From Bin55 sp965205545 (GTDB taxonomy: Bacteria > Pseudomonadota > Gammaproteobacteria > Pseudomonadales > Azotimanducaceae), in assembly GCA_965205545.1 (NCBI GenBank), contig OZ242170.1, positions 1,674,001-1,738,000 on the forward strand: a stretch of 64,000 nucleotides of DNA, written 5' to 3'. The position numbers and the translations under genes were made by a program. The notes under the pieces were generated by a model that was not told where the DNA came from, made no database searches, and saw only the letters and a program-made list of their open reading frames with translations. Shown here in pieces: positions 60,966-64,000 of the stretch (the stretch's first letter is position 1; each line of letters begins with the position of its first letter).

Positions 60966-62906
60966 ATGCAACATGGGGCAGATATGAAGCTAAGCGACGA
61001 TCTTCTCGGTGCAACGGATAATGAAATCAGAGAGTGTTTAAAGCACGCTCACATTCCGGCGCTCATGTGTTCACTAGTCCACATGACAGGTGACTTCGAT
61101 CTCATACGTGGCAACATTCGACCTCATGCTGTACCCATGGGCAATCCGAACCAGTCGTTAACAGAAGAGGAACGGGAGAGAATCCAAGATGTCGCTTTCG
61201 AAGCCATACGCTGCTATCGCGATGGAGGTCGAAGAGCTCGCACGTTGACCCCTCAACACGTTTCAGAGATGATCGAGTTCATTACGGGAGAGGAACTTTC
61301 CCACAAATACACGCAGTTTGCCCTTGCCGAGCTTTCGATCGATGGAAGGGACACATACGCGGTCGAAGGATTCGAATCAATTCCACAAACTGTACGAAAA
61401 GGCTTTCAGGTTGCAGTAATTGGTGCGGGTATGTCCGGCATCCTAGCCGCGATAAGGCTCAAGAAAGCAGGAATTCCCTACGTAGTATTGGAGAAGAATT
61501 CTGATGTAGGTGGCACTTGGTTCGAGAATCGCTACCCTGGCTGTCGTGTCGACAGTCCCAATCATGTGTATTCCTACTCGTTCGCGCCCAAGGACTGGCC
61601 GCAGCACTTTTCAGATCAGGAAGTCCTGCTCAGCTACTTCAAGGATGTCACTGAGCAATTCGACATTCGGCCCAATATACGTTTTAGGACCGAAGTCGAC
61701 TCCATGCGATGGATCAACGAAAAGAACTGCTGGCAAGTCTGTGTAAAGTCGCCCGGGGGACACTCGCAGATTGAAGCCAATGCAGTCATAGTGGCAGTGG
61801 GGCAGCTCAATCGACCTAAACTGCCTGATTTGCCTGGACGAAAAAAATTTCGAGGCAAGAGCTTTCATTCCGCGGAGTGGGACCGCGCGGCAGATCTTTC
61901 CGGCAAACGAGTCGCGATTATCGGCACTGGCGCATCAGCCTTTCAATTCACTCCCCACGTGGTGCGTCAAAGCAAACAAGTAGATGTCTATTTGAGGACG
62001 CCGCCCTGGGTGGCGGTAAACCCTCTATACCAAGCCTATATCACCAAAGAAAAGCATTGGCTTTTGAAATGCATTCCTTTCTATGCCACTTGGTTCAGAT
62101 TCTCGATGTTTTGGACATCAGGAGAAGGTTTGTTGTCAATGGCGAGGTGTGACACGACGTGGGAAGGGAATCCCACCTCCGTCAGCGAAGCTAACGACAA
62201 CTTGCGGAAAGTGCTTACTCGAGGCATCGAGAGCCAGCTTGCCGATCGACCCGATTTGATCGCCAAGCTCACGCCAGACTATCCTCCCGCGTCAAAGCGT
62301 ATGCTCATCGACGACGGGGAGTGGTATCGGTCCTTGAAAGAGGAAAAAGTGTCCGTGATCGATTCCAAGATTGAACGAATCACAGAAACAGGTTTGGCGC
62401 TTTCCGACGGTTCAAAGAAAGACTACGACACGATAGTCTTTGGAACTGGCTTCCAGGCTAGTCGCTTCTTCTATCCCATGCGAATCTACGGGATGGATGG
62501 CACCGAACTGCGCGAAAAATGGGGAGACGATCCTCGCGCCTATCGCGGGATCACGATTCCCAACTATCCCAACCTGTTCACACTCTATGGGCCCAACACC
62601 AACATTGTTGTCAACGGAAGCATCATTTTCTTCTCCGAGTGCGAGATGGTTTACGTGCTGAGTTGCTTGCGCCATTTACTGCAACGCGGCCTCGCCTCGA
62701 TGGATTGCAAGCAGGAAGTTCACGACAACTACAACGTACAGATAGATCTCGACAATCGCAACATGGCTTGGGGAGCTTCAACCGTAAATGCTTGGTACAA
62801 GAATCAGCAGGGACGAGTCACACAGTGTTGGCCGGGCACACTGATTGAATTCTGGCAACAGTGCAAAGACTTCAAGGAAACTGACTACGAGTGGAGCGCC
62901 CGTTAA
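60966..62906 (+). CDS. Baeyer-Villiger-type flavin monooxygenase
   Basis: 646 residues. FAD- and NADPH-dependent enzyme that would insert oxygen next to a ketone or oxidise a related group. Signatures: FAD-binding VAVIGAGMSGILAAIRL near 150, GGTWFENRYPGCRVDSPNH, the BVMO fingerprint FRGKSFHSAEWD, the NADPH-binding RVAIIGTGASAFQF, and DTIVFGTGFQAS late in the protein. The N-terminal helical extension of about 140 residues (LKHAHIPALMCSLVHMTGDFDLIR) is typical of the 4-hydroxyacetophenone monooxygenase subgroup. ATG 60966 or 60984 are possible starts, the latter with GGGG upstream. Substrate unknown; it probably acts with the P450 and Rieske enzyme. Confidence 0.92.
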   Translation: MQHGADMKLSDDLLGATDNEIRECLKHAHIPALMCSLVHMTGDFDLIRGNIRPHAVPMGNPNQSLTEEERERIQDVAFEAIRCYRDGGRRARTLTPQHVSEMIEFITGEELSHKYTQFALAELSIDGRDTYAVEGFESIPQTVRKGFQVAVIGAGMSGILAAIRLKKAGIPYVVLEKNSDVGGTWFENRYPGCRVDSPNHVYSYSFAPKDWPQHFSDQEVLLSYFKDVTEQFDIRPNIRFRTEVDSMRWINEKNCWQVCVKSPGGHSQIEANAVIVAVGQLNRPKLPDLPGRKKFRGKSFHSAEWDRAADLSGKRVAIIGTGASAFQFTPHVVRQSKQVDVYLRTPPWVAVNPLYQAYITKEKHWLLKCIPFYATWFRFSMFWTSGEGLLSMARCDTTWEGNPTSVSEANDNLRKVLTRGIESQLADRPDLIAKLTPDYPPASKRMLIDDGEWYRSLKEEKVSVIDSKIERITETGLALSDGSKKDYDTIVFGTGFQASRFFYPMRIYGMDGTELREKWGDDPRAYRGITIPNYPNLFTLYGPNTNIVVNGSIIFFSECEMVYVLSCLRHLLQRGLASMDCKQEVHDNYNVQIDLDNRNMAWGASTVNAWYKNQQGRVTQCWPGTLIEFWQQCKDFKETDYEWSAR

Positions 62907-62975
62907 AGCAGGTAGAGCTTAGAGCGAGGTAACGAGATCCGTGTTGGATCCATAGTCTGGTCTTTGCCGTACGAG

Positions 62976-64000
62976 TTAGTCCGCTAGCTCCACTTTGTCG
63001 ACCTTGGTGAATCCCCTCGGCAGCTTGCGTCCGCGATTGGATCGCCGCCCCACATACTCCAGAAGACGTTGCGCTGCCAGGGTCATCGTTCGTTTGCCAG
63101 AGGTAATTCGCACCGAATCTTCCGCCCCAATACTAAGCGCGTGTGTGAGTTGATCCGCGATAGTTGAGCCCTTGCCTCCAAGACCAATCAAGCCGACTCC
63201 CATACCGCGAGAGCGGGTGGGTATGGATTCCGATTCTAGAACCAGCATGCGTCCGGCATCGGTCACGAGGATGACTCTACCTTCAAGCTGGATTACAGAA
63301 GGGGGAAGCAGTTCGGCATCCGGGGATAGAACGACGACCGATTTGCCCGATTTGACCTTAACAGCATCCGAAGGCAGTCCAAGAATGAACCCCTTGCCTT
63401 GACTGTTAGCAACCAAGACGTCTTTGCCTCCACCCACCGTTAGGCCGACGAACCGCGAGTCCGGTGGCGGAGACAAGCTACTCGTCAATGGCTCTCCCTG
63501 CCCGCGAGCAGAGGGCAAACTGTGCGCACGCAATGAGTAGATTCGTCCTGTCGAATCGAAGAAAAAGCACTGATCATTGGTTCGAGCACGCACACTTGCG
63601 AGAAAACCGTCTCCCTCTCGATAGCTGAGCGCGTGCGGATCAACTTCATGCCCTTTTGCTGATCGCACCCAGCCTTTGCGAGAAAGAACAACTGTAATAG
63701 GCTCGTTGGAAATCAAGTCCATTTCGGAAAAGGCAATCGCCTCGTTAGACCCTTCTTCGATCATGGTCCGGCGTTCGTCGCCAAACTCGTCGATTACGGC
63801 CTCGATTTCCTTGCGAATCAAAGTGTTCATGCGACGAGTGGAGTTCAACGTCGAATCCAAGTCTCGGCGTTCCTCGGTCAATTTCAGCTTCTCCGACTCT
63901 AAACTTTCGTGTTCGAGTCGGGTGAGTTGGCGCACCCGCAGATCCAATATCGCGTTCGCCTGCAATTCTGTCAGCGAGAATCGTTCCCGTAGTGCCGACT
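62976..64000 (-). CDS. parC: DNA topoisomerase IV subunit A, C-terminal part (cut by the window edge)
   Basis: Subunit of the decatenating type II topoisomerase that separates daughter chromosomes. The gene runs off the right edge; the frame is open to 63998. Visible are LTELQANAILDLRVRQLTRLEHE, the coiled-coil region (TEERRDLDSTLNSTRRMNTLIRKE), then the C-terminal DNA-wrapping blades (DPHALSYREGDGFLASVRARTNDQ, RGMGVGLIGLGGKGSTI). The IQAEAILEL-like helix fits both GyrA and ParC; the absence of the GyrA-box QxxGG(K/R)G repeats and the shorter C-terminal region favour ParC. ParE is not in view. It converges on the monooxygenase gene. Confidence 0.92.
   Translation of the reverse strand, partial: SALRERFSLTELQANAILDLRVRQLTRLEHESLESEKLKLTEERRDLDSTLNSTRRMNTLIRKEIEAVIDEFGDERRTMIEEGSNEAIAFSEMDLISNEPITVVLSRKGWVRSAKGHEVDPHALSYREGDGFLASVRARTNDQCFFFDSTGRIYSLRAHSLPSARGQGEPLTSSLSPPPDSRFVGLTVGGGKDVLVANSQGKGFILGLPSDAVKVKSGKSVVVLSPDAELLPPSVIQLEGRVILVTDAGRMLVLESESIPTRSRGMGVGLIGLGGKGSTIADQLTHALSIGAEDSVRITSGKRTMTLAAQRLLEYVGRRSNRGRKLPRGFTKVDKVELAD

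Noticed and set aside
1..64000. CRISPR arrays, insertion sequences or prophage genes
   Set aside because: No spaced direct repeats, transposase, integrase or phage structural motifs were seen.

Overview
The window reads as chromosomal DNA of a gammaproteobacterium, about half G+C, that I cannot place below class. The evidence is gene order: divergent sdhE/ygfZ, rpsF-rpsR-rplI-dnaB-radA, nusB-thiL-pgpA, nnr-tsaE-amiC-mutL-miaA-hflX-hflK-hflC, efp-epmA with divergent epmB, divergent nnr/queG, and a tmRNA with tag ANDDNYALAA. No phage, insertion sequence, integrase or CRISPR array is visible.

Layout. 1-2.0 kb: the end of nadB, then sdhE and ygfZ. 2.0-4.7 kb: three tandem paralogues of a secreted Sel1-repeat protein. 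4.9-9.9 kb: yciB, a small membrane protein, pdxJ, an exported peroxiredoxin, a TonB-dependent receptor and a GYD-domain protein. 10.2-20.8 kb: three tandem giant paralogues of about 1155 residues each. 20.9-21.3 kb: ssrA. 21.5-52.6 kb: almost entirely housekeeping genes, mostly on the minus strand (isoprenoid, lipid, thiamine, riboflavin and one-carbon enzymes; replication, ribosome and RNA-decay genes; tRNA-Leu; folE2, purA, hflKC-hflX-miaA-mutL, cell-wall amidase, metabolite repair, queuosine, oligoribonuclease and EF-P modification). 52.7-62.9 kb: an accessory oxidation and export block. 63-64 kb: the end of parC.

Two parts stand out. The first is the 10.2-20.8 kb array. Each protein has an ABC-2-like membrane domain, then a periplasmic region resembling an M1 aminopeptidase without the HExxH zinc site, then a golvesin-like C-terminal domain. 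No ATPase gene is nearby. Paralogues 1 and 3 each sit just downstream of a textbook sigma-54 promoter (TGGCACG-N4-TTGCA). The second is the 52.7-62.9 kb block. It encodes a cytochrome P450 carrying an N-terminal GPP34 (GOLPH3-like) lipid-binding domain, a Rieske oxygenase, an RND pump with its adaptor, and a Baeyer-Villiger-type flavin monooxygenase. I infer that it oxidises and transports a hydrophobic, possibly sterol-like or membrane-derived, compound; the substrate cannot be read from the sequence.

Smaller departures from the usual gene order are also visible. hfq is missing between miaA and hflX. nrdR and ribE/ribBA/ribH are missing between glyA and nusB. There is a DnaA box ahead of dnaB, and the start of rnr has an out-of-frame ATG with a good ribosome-binding site. 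Function calls rest on recognising family motifs by eye; no database search was possible.
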